From: Verrucomicrobiales bacterium
Lineage (GTDB): Bacteria; Verrucomicrobiota; Verrucomicrobiia; Limisphaerales; JAYPXF01
Assembly (NCBI GenBank): GCA_002715965.1
Contig: PBAL01000064.1
Location: 1-56,749 of the forward strand
DNA length: 56,749 nucleotides
Reading direction: 5' to 3'
This document shows, in pieces, positions 25,542 to 36,200 of the stretch. Position 1 is the first letter of the stretch; each line of letters opens with the position of its first letter. The notes beneath the pieces are model-generated. The model searched no databases, was not told the origin of the DNA, and saw only the letters and a list, made by a program, of their open reading frames with translations. Position numbers and translations under genes: made by a program.

Positions 25542-27268
25542 TGCCAATTAGAGTAAGATATCAGAACGATCCAAATCAAGAGTGTACGATTAGACCAACA
25601 CCCTTTATACAAATTTCTTCTGAAGTTCTCAAGAACAAAGAGGGAAGCTTTGGTGTTACTTACAATATTACACTAACTGGAACCCTACTTCCGGACGAAG
25701 GTACGCCTTACGCCCTAGATCCTGCTACGAATAACCCAGTTGAGTTTTTTCCTGGGCAAACTCCCCCAGAATTTATAGGCCCATACAACTTATTTGACAA
25801 AGTACCGCTGTCCCAGCGTTCAAGACCTCCTAGACAGAAAGTAACCAAATCGGCCTCTGCGATTCTAAGCAAACAGAGGGCTTTAAAAGCACTGTTCGCC
25901 AAAGATGGTCAACGTGTAGAAGTTACCGATATTTTTGATAATGCTGGAGCAACCGTTGTTTGTAATCCACGAGTTGTCAGTGTTGACTTTACGGAAGGTG
26001 CCTATGTAACCAAGTGTGAGTACACAATCGTTTTGCAAGCAGATGTTCTTTATAGGCAAAATGGCCATGTCGATTTAGACGCTCAGTTAGCAGCTAGTGG
26101 TGTACAAGCTGGAGCCAAAGTAAAAGATGAACTATCTCTTATAAATTTTGTTGACGATGAAGCTGTTGGAGGCGGTGCTACATTCATAGAAAGCTATGAC
26201 GAAAATTGGGGCTTAGAGGTTGATGACGCAGTATCAGAGAGCTTTGCTTTACCAAGAACGTATAGAATATCTCACAGTCTAAATGCCACAGGTAAAACTT
26301 TTTACAACGAAGATGGTTCTCTCGGCAAAGAGGCTTGGGAGCAAGCTAGAGATTTTTGCTTACGCAGAATTACTGACAGACCTAGTGGTAACTACCCAAA
26401 CGTGGCAGGCTTAATTGGAAGTGGCACCGTAAACTTGGTAGATACCTACCGGGGTTATAATCATACCAGAACCGAGCAAATAAATCAAACGGCTGGTAGC
26501 TATAGCGTTACTGAAAACTGGTTATTGGCAAGCGGTGTTAGTCACGAAAACTATAGCATGAGTGTTTCTTCGTCAAATACAGATCCGTTTGTATCGGTTT
26601 CTATAGATGGCGTAGTTAAAGGTCTTAATGAAATAAACCCTAGTGGCTATGGCTCAAGCACAAGTATTGCCGATAGTGGTGCCTATAAAAACGCACTACT
26701 TAAATATAACCAAATATCTAATAGTGGTAGGTTCGGATTATCTAGCGATCTTTATAAACGTGCTAATAATACTGTAGCTGTGCAGTTGAATTCACAACCA
26801 ACCTCGATATCACTAGGAACTAATGAGTTTACAGGAGAAATTAGTTACAGTTTGGCTTTTAATAACCGACCAACTAACATTGTCTCTGGTGTGATAGCGG
26901 AAAGTATCCAAGTAAACGACACTTACCCCGGAGACGTATTTGCCGTAATACCTGTTTTAGGCAGAGAAACCGGACCGGTATTGCAGTACATAGGGGGAAG
27001 AACAGAATACAAGAGAGATGTTTCCATAAACTTAACTATGGACTACACTAAGGTTCCCTACGGCTCAGGTAGAAACACACTACTTCTTAAGAAACCGAGC
27101 TTAGTCGAACCTACAGCGACACAGATAGCAGATTTACTTAAAGAGTTGAGTCCGCAGGGCGAGTTTGGAGTTAGAAAATACTTTATTTCTCCACCCTCTG
27201 AAAGCTGGAGTCCCAAAGAGGGAACCTATTCATTCAATGTGTCTTTTACCTATGAGTTGGATAAATAG
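25541..27268 (+). CDS. Large virion structural protein, tail tip region
   Basis: A 575-residue protein starting in TAATG overlap with the giant gene. It begins with a basic strand-rich domain (about 1-130) with PRQKVTKS and SKQRALKAL, then a beta-rich part. There is a repeated use of SG turns and a segment with EDGSLGKEAWEQARDF (a helical turn) at about 255-275. The C terminus again looks beta-rich (EGTYSFNVSFTYEL). I do not recognise the family. Overlap with the giant adhesin-like gene and position before the hub-like gene suggest a baseplate or tail-tip component. Confidence 0.5.
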   Translation: MPIRVRYQNDPNQECTIRPTPFIQISSEVLKNKEGSFGVTYNITLTGTLLPDEGTPYALDPATNNPVEFFPGQTPPEFIGPYNLFDKVPLSQRSRPPRQKVTKSASAILSKQRALKALFAKDGQRVEVTDIFDNAGATVVCNPRVVSVDFTEGAYVTKCEYTIVLQADVLYRQNGHVDLDAQLAASGVQAGAKVKDELSLINFVDDEAVGGGATFIESYDENWGLEVDDAVSESFALPRTYRISHSLNATGKTFYNEDGSLGKEAWEQARDFCLRRITDRPSGNYPNVAGLIGSGTVNLVDTYRGYNHTRTEQINQTAGSYSVTENWLLASGVSHENYSMSVSSSNTDPFVSVSIDGVVKGLNEINPSGYGSSTSIADSGAYKNALLKYNQISNSGRFGLSSDLYKRANNTVAVQLNSQPTSISLGTNEFTGEISYSLAFNNRPTNIVSGVIAESIQVNDTYPGDVFAVIPVLGRETGPVLQYIGGRTEYKRDVSINLTMDYTKVPYGSGRNTLLLKKPSLVEPTATQIADLLKELSPQGEFGVRKYFISPPSESWSPKEGTYSFNVSFTYELDK

Positions 27269-27270
27269 AC

Positions 27271-27966
27271 ATGCCGCACACTTGGAATGATTTTTATGAA
27301 GGTCAAGATCCGCCACTGGGACCACAGCTACCACTCACTAGTGATCAGCAGCAGCCTGTTGGTTCTGGCGTTTTACCTTCTGGCGAATCTAATTTTCAAG
27401 ACGTTAGACAGGACAGAAGCCTAAATTTCAGTAGCGGTATAAATTTTCCTTGGCCTTATCCAAATCAAAACACTGAAGATAAACTCAAATATACTACGGA
27501 TGAGACTCCGGAACAATTAGCAGATAAATTCACAGAGGATTGGTGGGAAGCTAGCGGTGTTTTCAAAACGTACCCCGCTGATGTTGATGTTGTATCTAAA
27601 AGGGTTGATAAAAGACCTCGTACTGACCAATCGGGTTCGGGAATTTTTCATCCTAAAAAACTCCTCGTCAATTTTTCCAACTCTAGCGGCGTCAAACAGA
27701 GACAGGTTGACGACTTTAGAATATTTAATAACTACATACATTTTCACAGGACAGAAACGGACGTTACACCACAAACCGTGGTGGACCCAATTACCGGCGA
27801 AGTAACAGTGAGAGTTATACCTTTAGGCGACGAAATAAGAATAATTGATATACTTTCTTCGGGTTTAATTCACTTTGAATCCCAACTCAAACAGTTTGAA
27901 GATTTTAACAATACTTATGATCAAGATACCTCTTCACTAGAGGACGGAGAAGGAGACGATGGGTAA
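27271..27966 (+). CDS. Baseplate-region protein of unknown family
   Basis: A 231-residue, proline- and glycine-rich protein with an acidic C terminus (SSLEDGEGDDG). The N-terminal 90 residues look extended and disordered. A more compact strand-rich part follows (about 130-215), ending in FESQLKQFEDFNNTYDQD, a probable helix. It starts two bases after the upstream stop and overlaps the next gene by eight bases (ATGGGTAA), so it is translated together with the hub-like protein. I see no recognisable domain. A small baseplate or connector role is inferred from context. Confidence 0.45.
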   Translation: MPHTWNDFYEGQDPPLGPQLPLTSDQQQPVGSGVLPSGESNFQDVRQDRSLNFSSGINFPWPYPNQNTEDKLKYTTDETPEQLADKFTEDWWEASGVFKTYPADVDVVSKRVDKRPRTDQSGSGIFHPKKLLVNFSNSSGVKQRQVDDFRIFNNYIHFHRTETDVTPQTVVDPITGEVTVRVIPLGDEIRIIDILSSGLIHFESQLKQFEDFNNTYDQDTSSLEDGEGDDG

Positions 27967-30900
27967 TTTAGAGAACCATAAGTATAGCACAATACCTACT
28001 ACTGGTGCTATCACGCCCACCACAGATTGGCCAAAAAACCATGTGTTACCACAAGGGAAAAATGGCTCATTATCTACAGGTGGTTGGACGGATAATGCAC
28101 AAGGCTTTATACAGCAGACGTTCTTAGGTGCATCAATAACTGACTTCAATATTAATGCTGGTTTTGGAGACACTAGCTCTACCCTTTCCGTAAAACTAGT
28201 AAATGATGAATTTAATTTATCTGATGGCACTGCCGCAGGTTTTGGCGATGACCCATATCACAGCGGTGCTTGGTTAGAAGCAAACAACAATGCACTTGTC
28301 GGTAAGGGTGGGGATATGTTTGCACCACCTATTCCCGGTAGCCCAGTTTTCTTTAAGTTTGGTAAGAATCCCGCTAGTGTTGAGCAAGCGTTCAGGAAAA
28401 CTTTTGATGATTTATATCGAATCAAAACCCTCCCAAAAGAAAGCGGCTTTCCTGTTAGATCTTATGATGAACCACTCGATTTAGCTAAAGAGAACTTAAA
28501 GGCTTATGAGTTTGTTGATTTGCAAAACAAGGTTATAGTTGATAAGTCTAGATTATGGAGATATGACGATACCTTTGAGACTTATGATAGGGGTAGAAAT
28601 CACTTTAACTTTGGTGGTATTTTACAAAGCTACACTCAAAATAAAAGCAGTGCGGGTGCTCCGATTTATAGTGTAAATGTGAGTGACCCAAGAGAGATCC
28701 TCTCAAACGCAGTGATGTTGTTTAATAACTACCAAGGGTCAACGTTCAATAATAAAAATCTGTTTAACATATACGGGTTTTTAGAATACGATCCTTCAAG
28801 CAGCCTCCTTCAGGATTTAAACGGTAGAGCACTAGGTAAGGGTATAGTTGCAAAAAGCACTTCAGGGGTTTTAGGGGAAGTTCTATACAGAGGTGAACGA
28901 GACACAACTATTGGGGTGGACGATCCCGGTTTTGGTCTTCAGCCGGATGTTGATGTCATGGTAGTTTCTGAGTATTCCCCAAATGCTAACGGAATTCCTC
29001 CCTCACCAGTGTTTAAACAAATCACTGTAAACCTAAAAGACGAGTATAAATTTCCTAGGGTAGATTTTGGGGGATATGGCCCAGGCTTAGATAGTCTTCC
29101 GGAGTTTTTTCCTGTAACCGGCCAAGGATTTTCTCGCCGCAGTGATAAGGGTATCCCATTCTATAGAGTTAAGCAGGCTATAAATGCGTTGTTTGAATAC
29201 AACGGGGACTTACCGGAAGAATATGTAGAAGCCGGATTTGGTGGTGTTATCAACTTTAGGGGCTTCAATTATGTTGTAGATTTTAGTGGTATACCAGTAG
29301 AAAGAATACCACTTTTATATTACATGGACTTTGACCAACTAGACATGCTGAGTTTTGCCCAAGAGCTTTGCGATATAATTAGTCATGAATTGTACGTTAC
29401 ACTGTTACCAGTTATAGACCACCCCGCCTCCCAAATATTATATGAAAGAAATCTGTTCTTCGCTAAATCAGGACAACCAGAGAAAATGGTTGCTGGCATC
29501 ATCAGGATTGATGCGATTGACAAGACGCAGCAACCTACGTATGGTGCTATAAAAAGATACATAGACCGGCTAGATGCTAGGGGCATCTCTGTAGAAAATC
29601 AAGATGTCGGATTTGAGCTATCTAATGTCACTACAGACAAGTTTGTCGTTGGTGGTCAAAAGGTTGACATGTACTTGTTTAATAATAATAAAGACAGGGA
29701 CGACCTAGCACAAAGGAGGCTTGAGGTTGGAATTGATAACGGTGAAGTACAAAGACTGAGGAAAGATCAGTGGGACATTTCTACTCAGCTTTGCCAACAG
29801 TTCTTACCCTTCTATGGGTTTATAGGTAAAGATAAAGCACTTTCAATACCAAAAGGCTTTGGTCCCTATCAGCAAATTGTTCTTGATACTGATGGCTTAG
29901 ATGCGTTTGGGGTTGGAAAATATTATATCACCACAGAAATGGAACTTAGAGCGGCACTGGTTTCTTTTGACAGGTGGAAAGAGTTTCTTTTATCTTACAA
30001 CGAAACCTATGTACAGGATGTTTCTCAGTATGGTGCCACCTATGCCGCTTTAGGTGGACAGGGTGGAAATGACGATATAAACAAAGCACTTCAAAACTGG
30101 AGAGATCTTCTCGGTGTTCAGCCGGGCGATCCTCTAGACTTGGCAACGGCGGGTTTTGCGGAAAGAAAGTTTGCCGTTTCCGTGCCGCGATCTGTTTGGA
30201 ACAATCCAGATAAACCTTACATGGGCAAAGACAATCTTCCGGCAAGCCCCTGTGATCCACCCTTTGGTTACCCCCTTTATTACAAAAGGGCACAAAAAAT
30301 TGGAATCCCTGAAGCCGGTGTTGTCGAAATCCAAAATGCCGTCACTAAGGTTGTTACCGACGTAGAGAATTTGTCTAATGCCTCCAACGAACTTGGTAAT
30401 TACGTTAGCCAACAAAAAGATGAAGCTTCCGCAAGGATAGAGTTTTTCAAAAAGAAGCTATCTAGGTTTGTTAACAACTGGAAGCGTGGAAATCCTGTTC
30501 TAGCAGATACTGACCTATACACCCAAAATCCTGAGTATAAAAGTCTTAAAAAATCTATAGACGATGCGAAAAAGTTTTATAATGACTATAAGGCTCGCAT
30601 AAATAGCCTTGATGAAAAGGCTAAAAAAAGAATAGCTGCAACTAGAAACGCTCTAGGCGTAACAGATAAAAATGGCAAACCTAAAGACACACCTTTAAGT
30701 AGAATGATAGCCAACCTACCGTCTACTGCCAAGTTCCACCTCAAAAACGCACAAAAGGTCTACAACTTTATTAAGAAGGTTGCTGAAGAAAACTTAGGCA
30801 AAAAATATCTTGTTAAAATTCCCAAGGTTTGTAACGCTAGATACCAGAATGAAGTCATAATGTATAATGAGCCTACCGTTAACATAGCGGCTGGGCCATT

Positions 30901-33229
30901 TGGATTTAGACCAGAACCCATCAATTCCGGCACGACGTTTGTCAACACCGCTGGCTTTCAGCAGCAAATCAATAAGTATTCTCATAGATTCGGTCCAAAC
31001 CAGCCTTTTGAGCACTACCTAGACTACAAGATCGACACTGCGTCTGGAGTGTGGATGGGCAAGACAAATTCTGCTGGAGTATCTGCTTGGGGTGGTACAA
31101 GTTATAATGACAACTACTCTTTTGGTGCCTTAAAATGTAACTTTAATCCATTTTCAGAAAACTGGGAATACAACTACAAACCAGAACCTCAAGGTGGATT
31201 TTTTGACTTTTCTTTGTTTGGTCCTACTTTGTTATCAAAAGCTAAGGTTACGCACAAGGATGAAAATTCCCTACAGGGCGATGCGATAAATCCCGACAAT
31301 TTACCACTAGCGGCTAAACAAGGATTGCTTCCGGTTGACACTATGGCTATCGTGGAAGATAGTAATAGAATAAAATGTTTCGCAAAGTATGACAACAGCC
31401 ACTTCTTAGACTTCGCTGGGGTTTCTCCTGATGATCTCACACAGCAATCTATTGACAAGGCGGGGAATATTGTTCCAGACATCATGCAGTCTCTACCCAA
31501 TTCTAATCCGGACAAGAGACTAGCGTTTGACACAATAGCTGCTCAGGAAGATGCAAATAGCCTATTAGATAGACAGAGACCCTCTATAGCTTTCGTCAAG
31601 TGCGATTTAGATGAAGACTTTTATATGCCTCCTAAATTTCAACCCCAAGAAGTTGACGTTTATGCAAATGATTATGTGATGTCTATTTCGGAACCAGCAT
31701 TTGATATTGTGGAAACTAAAGACGACAACGGTTGCCCAGCCCATGAGTTTCAAGTCAGAAGAGCCACGCCAATTTTTCAAGTTGCTGATAGCGGCGGTTT
31801 AGACGGTCAAAAATATACAGATGTGTTCTACAACTCAACGCTCCCCTCCGGAGGAGAAATAATATCTAATAAGCAGGATTTAGACCCTAACCATGTCTAT
31901 GCTTTGATAACAGTGCCGGGTAGAATAAAATCCACGATAGATCAGCGGTGGGCCTCTGGACCGATGAAGGCGTTTAACACCGTACAGATAGAGAATATCT
32001 TGACGGCAGATGTTACTAGACACGAGGCGTTTATAAGACCGGCTTTTCCCGAGTTGGAAGACAAAGTTATTGCCTGCCAGTCTCGTGAAGACCAATGGGG
32101 GTCAACTGGCTTTGCTACGATAACTGAGGCTTTAGCATCAGGTGCGGCTAAAGGATTCATCGGTGCCCATCAATCACAAAGCAATGAGCGTGCTCCATTT
32201 GTCCCAGAACTTGGAAACTGGTTCCCCGGTCAGCCAGAAGACTACGTTGAACTTTCTTTTACGCAATTAAATCAAGCACAGCAAGCTCAAAGAGATGTAA
32301 TGAAAGGTGTTGCCCTCAATAGTCCAGAAGGCAACCTTTCCTTTATCCAGCCGTCCCCAATTTATCCAAGCATGGTTGCCCTCCCCCTAATGTCGATGGA
32401 AAGGTGCTATGGACCTTGGTTGTCTGCGGCTGCTTTAAATCCGTTTAATCCTAGACAGAGATATACAGACGTAGGAGGCAAAATTGAGTTTATCAAGGAC
32501 GAGAATCTCACCCCTTGGAACTATGCGGGATACCAATTACTAAACGAAGCTGGAAGATTACAAGCAGATTTTTCCAACAGCTTATTACTTGTTAGTGAGC
32601 GTGGAGGTTTTGTTTATCCAGATGCACCAACCGGTATAGCGATAGCTACAGCCTTAGAAGTCGAAGGACCATTAATTACTTCAATAGGCGTTAGCGTTGG
32701 AGCTGGTGGTATAAAAACAACCGTTAAGCTTGACCTGTACACCGCACAGTATGGAAAATTACAAAAACAAAAAGAAGGAGCTATTTCACAGATAGCAAGG
32801 GAAAGACAAAAGGTTATTGATCAAAACAATAGTGCCATAAGAAGAGGTTTAGGAAAACGTAATGGCAATAAAGATCTCGTTGGTTCATTATTAGCGACCG
32901 GCGGCAGTGCAATCAAGAAACTAGCCTCAGACAATGCAGACTTCTTCTCTGATTTTGAGATGGGTAAGAAACCAACGATGAATATTGTTGTTGATGAAGT
33001 CAGTGCTGCGGTATTGTCGGACGAAGAATTGAGAGGTAGACTTTCTGCAATTCCAGAGGAGCTTGATATGGCTGCAAAATTAAATGAAAATGCTGTAGGA
33101 AGTTTTTCAGACTTTATAATTGGCGTGGGTGGAGATCACGATGATCCAGATATGGCTAGCCCAGAGTACAACCATTTCCCCGCAATCAATGACATGATCT
33201 TTCCAGATTCGGAACACTTAAGTAATTAG
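27959..33229 (+). CDS. Baseplate hub-like large virion protein
   Basis: A 1756-residue protein with a strong ribosome binding site (GGAGAAGGAG). Residues about 60-130 give a strand-rich start with FGDTSSTLSVKLVND. Near residues 215-265 comes FGGILQSYTQNKS, then PIYSVNVSDPREILSNAVM and a NIYGFLEY segment. I remember this order (FGGIL-Q-x-W/Y, YSV-x-V-x-DPR-x-IL, NVYGYLE) from hub proteins of environmental tailed phages, which are related to gp27/gpD. A lysine-rich helical and probably coiled-coil segment lies at about 785-960. The C-terminal part has another helix (GQLQKQKEGAIS region, about 1590-1650). It probably forms the central tail-tip hub, but no lysozyme-like motif is visible. Confidence 0.5.
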   Translation: MGNLENHKYSTIPTTGAITPTTDWPKNHVLPQGKNGSLSTGGWTDNAQGFIQQTFLGASITDFNINAGFGDTSSTLSVKLVNDEFNLSDGTAAGFGDDPYHSGAWLEANNNALVGKGGDMFAPPIPGSPVFFKFGKNPASVEQAFRKTFDDLYRIKTLPKESGFPVRSYDEPLDLAKENLKAYEFVDLQNKVIVDKSRLWRYDDTFETYDRGRNHFNFGGILQSYTQNKSSAGAPIYSVNVSDPREILSNAVMLFNNYQGSTFNNKNLFNIYGFLEYDPSSSLLQDLNGRALGKGIVAKSTSGVLGEVLYRGERDTTIGVDDPGFGLQPDVDVMVVSEYSPNANGIPPSPVFKQITVNLKDEYKFPRVDFGGYGPGLDSLPEFFPVTGQGFSRRSDKGIPFYRVKQAINALFEYNGDLPEEYVEAGFGGVINFRGFNYVVDFSGIPVERIPLLYYMDFDQLDMLSFAQELCDIISHELYVTLLPVIDHPASQILYERNLFFAKSGQPEKMVAGIIRIDAIDKTQQPTYGAIKRYIDRLDARGISVENQDVGFELSNVTTDKFVVGGQKVDMYLFNNNKDRDDLAQRRLEVGIDNGEVQRLRKDQWDISTQLCQQFLPFYGFIGKDKALSIPKGFGPYQQIVLDTDGLDAFGVGKYYITTEMELRAALVSFDRWKEFLLSYNETYVQDVSQYGATYAALGGQGGNDDINKALQNWRDLLGVQPGDPLDLATAGFAERKFAVSVPRSVWNNPDKPYMGKDNLPASPCDPPFGYPLYYKRAQKIGIPEAGVVEIQNAVTKVVTDVENLSNASNELGNYVSQQKDEASARIEFFKKKLSRFVNNWKRGNPVLADTDLYTQNPEYKSLKKSIDDAKKFYNDYKARINSLDEKAKKRIAATRNALGVTDKNGKPKDTPLSRMIANLPSTAKFHLKNAQKVYNFIKKVAEENLGKKYLVKIPKVCNARYQNEVIMYNEPTVNIAAGPFGFRPEPINSGTTFVNTAGFQQQINKYSHRFGPNQPFEHYLDYKIDTASGVWMGKTNSAGVSAWGGTSYNDNYSFGALKCNFNPFSENWEYNYKPEPQGGFFDFSLFGPTLLSKAKVTHKDENSLQGDAINPDNLPLAAKQGLLPVDTMAIVEDSNRIKCFAKYDNSHFLDFAGVSPDDLTQQSIDKAGNIVPDIMQSLPNSNPDKRLAFDTIAAQEDANSLLDRQRPSIAFVKCDLDEDFYMPPKFQPQEVDVYANDYVMSISEPAFDIVETKDDNGCPAHEFQVRRATPIFQVADSGGLDGQKYTDVFYNSTLPSGGEIISNKQDLDPNHVYALITVPGRIKSTIDQRWASGPMKAFNTVQIENILTADVTRHEAFIRPAFPELEDKVIACQSREDQWGSTGFATITEALASGAAKGFIGAHQSQSNERAPFVPELGNWFPGQPEDYVELSFTQLNQAQQAQRDVMKGVALNSPEGNLSFIQPSPIYPSMVALPLMSMERCYGPWLSAAALNPFNPRQRYTDVGGKIEFIKDENLTPWNYAGYQLLNEAGRLQADFSNSLLLVSERGGFVYPDAPTGIAIATALEVEGPLITSIGVSVGAGGIKTTVKLDLYTAQYGKLQKQKEGAISQIARERQKVIDQNNSAIRRGLGKRNGNKDLVGSLLATGGSAIKKLASDNADFFSDFEMGKKPTMNIVVDEVSAAVLSDEELRGRLSAIPEELDMAAKLNENAVGSFSDFIIGVGGDHDDPDMASPEYNHFPAINDMIFPDSEHLSN

Positions 33230-33238
33230 GAGAGGAAT

Positions 33239-36200
33239 ATGACTAGTCCATTTACAACACCAAATATCAAATCGCCAGAGCGTGATTTTCATATTATAAA
33301 AACTGATCACCCGTATATGCGTGCTATAGGTTTAGGCGTATTTACAACTGGTGATTTCATCACTTGGATGAACCAAAGAAAACCCGACAATCCAGATGTT
33401 TATAAAAATAGACACCTTATTCGCGGCTTAGTTGATGACGATGGTAATGCTATTGCAAACCCATTTGACGTTGTGCTTGGGGTGGATAACGAGGATGATA
33501 CTGACGATGAAGGCAACAAAGCTTGGGGGTCTTGGCTTGGCTGGAGGCGAGATAGAGGTACTGGCCGCTATGAAAAGCAGCATGTCGATAGTTGGAGCTG
33601 GTCGTTTGAAGGAGCAGACATAACTTACACCGATGCAGACTTATTCTACCGGCCACATTGGAGCTTAAGCGGAACAGTCTCTGATGGCGTCGAAATAGTA
33701 AGTCAGACAGACACTAGTATCGTTCTTCATATTGATGATGTTTCCGACTCAAACAATGTTTTAACACAAGTAGAAGAATTAAAAACCCCAAGTAAAATAG
33801 TAAACATCATACAGCTAAACAGATTTATAAATGACTTTAAACTGGAACTCCCCAAGTCCGACTGGAAAAAAACAAATTTTGATCACGTAAAAATACTAGC
33901 AACAGATAAATACATTACGGATATAAAGGGAAGTAAGTTTGGTTATGTTGACTTTTACGCTGACATTACGTTTGTTATTGATTTAGCGGAAGGCGGCATA
34001 CAGTGCGACAAAACAGACAGAGTGAACTTTAGATTATATCTCTACGATGATGCTTACTCTAGAGGGCCAGCTAAAGAAATTATATTAAAGCAGCCTAAGT
34101 TTGCTGGCTACAAAACAGACTCTTTGGGTAGATCTCATGGTGGCGTTATAGACGGTGAGTTCCAACCCGTTGATGTCACTGATCCAAAACAACAATCTGT
34201 TGGAGAGCTACAAAAAGCTTGGAACCCATACACTAAAAAATGGGAATCCGGCACGCAGAACATGATGGCAAAAACGGTTCACGATATAGACGCTGCATTT
34301 AATAATCCAACTGTCGATAGTTTAGTGGACAGCAATATTAAGCAGGATTTAGACGGAGATCCAAATAGACACTTTGTTCCTAGCAGTGGATTGGTTATGC
34401 CGATTGAGATGCAAAACGGGAACCCTATGCAATGGCAACCTAATTATGCCTCTCCATCTGGGTGTAGAGAGGAAGATCACGCCAATAAAAAAGCACAGGT
34501 TACAGCATTTAATTTTAACCCATTAAAAGCTTATGAAAAAGATACGCTGGTTATGCTGTCGCAAATAGGTGGCGTTTGGCATATCAGTGACATGGGTAGC
34601 GGTGTTGTACCAAAAGATAAACCCGTGGAGGCTGTGTTTGACGGTAAATGGGAGTTCACTTATGCAGCCACTAATTCCAATAGTTTTTTCAAGGTGTATG
34701 ATTCCACTGAGGCTGCATTAATTAATCAAGCCGGACCATTCTACGGTGAGCTTGTGGAAGACGAACATCCGGACGTGGCATTATATGCTGCTGGACCTCA
34801 AACAAAAGCCATAAGAGAGTCCATTCAGGATGCAGACCCATTAGAGATGGAACGCTCCTTTCATCTGATGTATTACTTTGATGACGAATTAAACAATCAT
34901 ACAATCGTACCTGCCACTCAAACAAAGCCAGAAAAAAGAGTGTCCGGCGTTACTTACAACGATCAGTTTAGCACCATCGGTCAAAAGCAATTGTTTTCTA
35001 TGAATGGATGGTATCAGTTTACATCTTTTGATTTTATGGATAGAGATATTGCAGGCAATAGGAGAGTTGGTAATGCTTTAGCAACAACTCAAGCTCGCTT
35101 AAATGCTGCTAACAAGGATATACCCGAAGGGAACTTTGAAGGAGAACCTTGGCCACAAGCCGGTCATAGCGGACCCTTCTTTGGTTGCGTATTCCCTGAT
35201 GGATACTCCTTGAATGATACCCGTTTTTATGTAGACGGTAGAAACTGGGTGGTTTCGTCTGAAAGCAATCAATACACAAATTCCGCTCAAACCAATTTAT
35301 ATACTGATGCATTTTTTGGTTATGAACCGAATTTATATACAACAGCTTTTGATGGCGACACTTTGCCCTTTTCAGATCCAGACACAGGAGCTGATCTAGA
35401 CCCACCGGTTTACAAACCAACCAGAAGTATAAACAGAAGATCTGTGGCGGATGCCAACCCAGAAGTAGATTTAACAGAAGATGGAAAAAATACATACCAA
35501 AGAAATTCCGCTGCTTACGAACCTTCTATGTTTTACATGTCTGAGCAGGGTAAACATGACCTAAAAATGCTTCCCGCAGACATCGCAACGAACGCTTCTC
35601 CGGACGGAGAAAACGGAGGACCAATTCAAAACATTCATGCCTTAGATCGGCTGCATGGAATATATACAGGTGAACCTCTTCGTCTCAGGTCTAAGGTACC
35701 CTTCCTAGAAAAATACTGGCTTAGAAAAAATGATCCAGCAGGAACTGCCGTAAACGATAAAATATTTACCAATAAGAATGAAAGTGCCTTTGACTTTAAG
35801 CCTAAAACACCGACAAAAATTCAATTTAGACCTCTTAAAATGGGTACATACGCACAGTTTTACCGAGGCTCTTTTACTAATGCTGAGATGTACAGAGGAG
35901 AAGATTTATATTTAAAAAGTTTAGGGCGATCTGCTATTGTTAATGGAGATGATACCGAGATAACAAGTAGGGCCGCTTATTCCGCTGAAGTTAATCGCTT
36001 GCTATTTGATACTGATGAACAAAATGAGGGTGCAGCTTCAAGCTATAGTAGGGGTAGAGAGAGAATTTTGATTGACCATAGACATCGCAAATATATATAT
36101 AATGACAAAAAGGGACTTTTATACAATTCAGATATAACTTTTAGGGCGGCGAACTATACCGGAGAAGGCGTTCCTCAATTTTTTGCGGCAGATGAAGTCT